Assembly (NCBI GenBank): GCA_943842245.1
Contig: CALTAJ010000001.1
Span: 682,001 to 746,000, forward strand
Direction: 5' to 3'
Length of the DNA stretch: 64,000 nt
Origin: an uncultured Flavobacteriaceae bacterium
Lineage (GTDB): Bacteria; Bacteroidota; Bacteroidia; Flavobacteriales; Flavobacteriaceae
Position numbers and translations under genes: made by a program. Positions 61,811-64,000 of the stretch are shown in pieces. Each line of letters starts with the position of its first letter. Within the stretch, counting starts at the first letter, position 1. The notes under the pieces are model-generated. The model was not told where the DNA came from and ran no database searches. It was given only the letters and a program-made list of their open reading frames with translations.

Positions 61811-64000
61811 GTGAAATTTAAAGAATATAAAGGGCTAGATTTACCCAAAATATCTGAAGAAATTCTTGCACAATGGAAGGCAAAAAACACTTTTGCTTCA
61901 AGTATAGCATCCAGAGAAGGGAAACCATCTTTTGTTTTCTATGAGGGTCCTCCTTCAGCCAATGGTATTCCTGGCATTCATCACGTAATGGCAAGAACGA
62001 TTAAAGATATTTTTTGTCGTTATAAAACTCAAAAAGGATTCAAAGTTCATAGGAAAGCTGGTTGGGATACTCACGGCCTTCCAGTGGAGTTAGGTGTTGA
62101 AGAAGAATTAGGTATAACAAAAGATGAAATTGGAAAAAGTATTTCTGTAGAAGAATACAATGCGGCATGTAAAAAAGCCGTTATGAGATATACCGATATA
62201 TGGCATGAGCTTACAGAAAGAATAGGATACTGGGTTGATATGAAAGACCCTTATGTAACATATACATCTAAGTATATGGAAAGTGTTTGGTGGTTGATTA
62301 AACAAATTCATAAAAAGGGTTTGCTTTACAAGGGCTACACCATTCAGCCATATTCCCCAGTGGCAGGAACTGGGTTAAGCTCTCATGAGCTAAATCAACC
62401 AGGAGCTTATCAAGATGCTACTGATACAACTGTTACCGCTCAGTTCAAGACAATTTTAGAAAGTCTTCCTGAGAAACTTAAAGGAGATATTCCATTATAT
62501 ATTTTAGCTTGGACAACTACGCCTTGGACCTTACCTTCTAATACAGCTTTAACAGTTGGTAAAAATATTGATTATATTGTAGTGAGCACCTTTAACCAAT
62601 ATACCTTTGAGCCTGTTCGCTTACTTCTTGCTAAAGATCTTGTAACAAAACAATTCGGAAAAACTTATGAATTCTCTGAAACACTTGAAAATTATAAATC
62701 AGGAGATAAAAAAATTCCCTATATAGTAGAAGTTGAAATTAAGGGTTCTGAATTATTAGAAACTCGATATGAACAAATATGGTCAGAATCTCCTCCTCCT
62801 CTAGAAAATCCAGAAAATGCATTTCGTGTTATATCAGGAGATTTTGTTACTACTGAAGACGGTACCGGGATAGTTCACACAGCCCCAACTTTTGGTGCAG
62901 ACGACGCCAAAGTTGCAAAAGAAGCATGCCCTGAAGTTCCTCCATTACTAATATTAGATGAAAATAGTAACAAAGTTCCCCTTGTAGATCTTCAAGGGCG
63001 TTTTCGTAAAGCTGTTGGAAAACTAGGAGAGCGATTTGTTAAGAATGATTATTATCCTGAAGGGAAAGCTCCTGAGCGTTCTACAGATGTAGAAATTGCC
63101 ATTCAACTAAAAAAAGAAAATAAAGCTTTTAAAGTAGAAAAATACGTTCATTCTTATCCAAATTGCTGGAGAACAGATAAGCCAATTTTATACTATCCTT
63201 TAGACTCATGGTTTATTAAAGTTACAGAGGTGCGTGATTTAATGTCGGAGCTCAACAAAGAAATTAATTGGAAACCAAAATCAACTGGAGAAGGTCGTTT
63301 TGGAAACTGGCTTGCAAATGCAAACGATTGGAATCTTTCACGCTCACGTTTTTGGGGCATTCCACTACCTATTTGGCGTACAGAAGACGGGAAAGAAAGT
63401 ATTGTTATAGGTTCAATTGGAGAGCTGAAAGAAGCTATTGAAGTTTCAAAATCAATTGGATTAATGAAAGATAACCCTTTACAGGAATTTAAAGAAGGGG
63501 TATTTTCAAATGAAAACTATGATCTTGTAGATATTCATAAAAATGTTGTAGATAAAATTATTTTAAGTAGTTCTGAAGGTAAGCCCATGTATCGCGAAGC
63601 TGATTTAATTGATGTTTGGTTTGATTCTGGATCTATGCCTTACGCTCAATGGCATTATCCTTTTGAAAACAAAGATTTTATTGATGGTGGAAGACGATTT
63701 CCCGCAGACTATATTGCTGAGGGGGTAGATCAAACTCGAGGATGGTTTTATACACTCCATGCAATTTCAACTTTAGTTTTTGGTAAAAAGGCTTATAAAA
63801 ATGTTGTTTCCAATGGACTAGTCTTAGATAAGACTGGCCAGAAAATGTCCAAGCGTCTAGGCAATGCAGTAGATCCTTTTGAAATTTTAAATAAATATGG
63901 CCCCGATGCTACTCGCTGGTATATGATTTCTAATGCTAACCCTTGGGATAATCTTAAGTTTGATGAACAGGGTATTTCTGAAGTTCAACGTAAGTTCTTT
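61811..64000 (+). CDS. ileS: isoleucyl-tRNA synthetase, 3' end outside the window
   Basis: Open for 730 codons from GTG 61811 (MKFKEYKGLDLPKISEEI) to the window end. The class I HIGH box is seen as ANGIPGIHHVMARTIKD (about residue 55), the editing domain with IYILAWTTTPWTLPSNTALT is present, and KMSKR is at about residue 678 (GQKMSKRLGN). This is the GIHH variant typical of IleS in Bacteroidota. The anticodon-binding domain is beyond the window. Confidence 0.97.
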   Translation, partial: MKFKEYKGLDLPKISEEILAQWKAKNTFASSIASREGKPSFVFYEGPPSANGIPGIHHVMARTIKDIFCRYKTQKGFKVHRKAGWDTHGLPVELGVEEELGITKDEIGKSISVEEYNAACKKAVMRYTDIWHELTERIGYWVDMKDPYVTYTSKYMESVWWLIKQIHKKGLLYKGYTIQPYSPVAGTGLSSHELNQPGAYQDATDTTVTAQFKTILESLPEKLKGDIPLYILAWTTTPWTLPSNTALTVGKNIDYIVVSTFNQYTFEPVRLLLAKDLVTKQFGKTYEFSETLENYKSGDKKIPYIVEVEIKGSELLETRYEQIWSESPPPLENPENAFRVISGDFVTTEDGTGIVHTAPTFGADDAKVAKEACPEVPPLLILDENSNKVPLVDLQGRFRKAVGKLGERFVKNDYYPEGKAPERSTDVEIAIQLKKENKAFKVEKYVHSYPNCWRTDKPILYYPLDSWFIKVTEVRDLMSELNKEINWKPKSTGEGRFGNWLANANDWNLSRSRFWGIPLPIWRTEDGKESIVIGSIGELKEAIEVSKSIGLMKDNPLQEFKEGVFSNENYDLVDIHKNVVDKIILSSSEGKPMYREADLIDVWFDSGSMPYAQWHYPFENKDFIDGGRRFPADYIAEGVDQTRGWFYTLHAISTLVFGKKAYKNVVSNGLVLDKTGQKMSKRLGNAVDPFEILNKYGPDATRWYMISNANPWDNLKFDEQGISEVQRKFF

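Overview
The window looks like the chromosome of a marine-type Flavobacteriaceae (Bacteroidota). It is AT-rich, has flavobacterial core blocks (gldD-gldE-ssb-mutY, HU-rng, panC-panD, a split atpD-atpC pair, DUF4270, two TonB-dependent receptors), and several start regions carry the Bacteroidota -7 box TAnnTTTG. No rRNA operon, CRISPR array or transposase gene was seen.

Layout. 1-8.7 kb: end of a GHMP kinase, then a minus-strand envelope and cofactor cluster running coaX, outer-membrane beta-barrel, TPR protein, lptC, small membrane protein, CNNM/CorC protein, PpiD-like foldase. 8.77-16.81 kb: a small integrative island in the 3' end of tRNA-Phe(GAA). It has a 13-bp duplicated attachment core, a tyrosine recombinase beside the tRNA, and TTGTTCCAAAT arm-type sites at both ends. 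Its cargo is a ParB-methyltransferase fusion, an Xre regulator with a membrane protein, an HMA-CDF metal transporter, and an arsR-merTP-GDCCVxC module. The island is a patchwork of internal repeats: a 54-bp hairpin repeat in three nearly identical copies, a ~104-bp direct-repeat pair around the metal module, a 26-bp palindrome, and a 3' remnant of a second methyltransferase. 16.9-19.7 kb: an S41 peptidase between related short repeats, and a short RmuC-like coiled-coil nuclease-type protein.

19.8-36.3 kb: housekeeping and secreted proteins. These include an SGNH protein whose nucleophile position is Asn, kynureninase, a SET protein, TesB, an M20 amidohydrolase and an EamA transporter, followed by GldD/GldE/Ssb/MutY, HU, a 29-aa mS38-like basic protein, RNase G behind a structured leader, RecX and AtpD/AtpC. 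36.4-47 kb: a tightly packed eight-gene acyl-CoA catabolic operon (two SDRs, MaoC, enoyl-CoA hydratase/isomerase, three acyl-CoA dehydrogenases, an APH-type kinase) preceded by a large TonB receptor. A kinase next to an ACAD11-like dehydrogenase points to 4-hydroxyacyl-CoA breakdown of the LvaA/LvaC or ACAD10/11 kind. 47-64 kb: acyltransferase, YpdA, GntP permease, DUF4270 lipoprotein, a short GlgA-like protein, PanC, PanD, a flippase-like protein, RadA, GdhA, RecO, a second TonB receptor and the first 730 codons of ileS.

The most notable items are the repeat-built tRNA-Phe island and the putative hydroxyacyl-CoA kinase operon. Functions are assigned from motifs read by eye. No database search was run, so subfamily and substrate statements are inferences.
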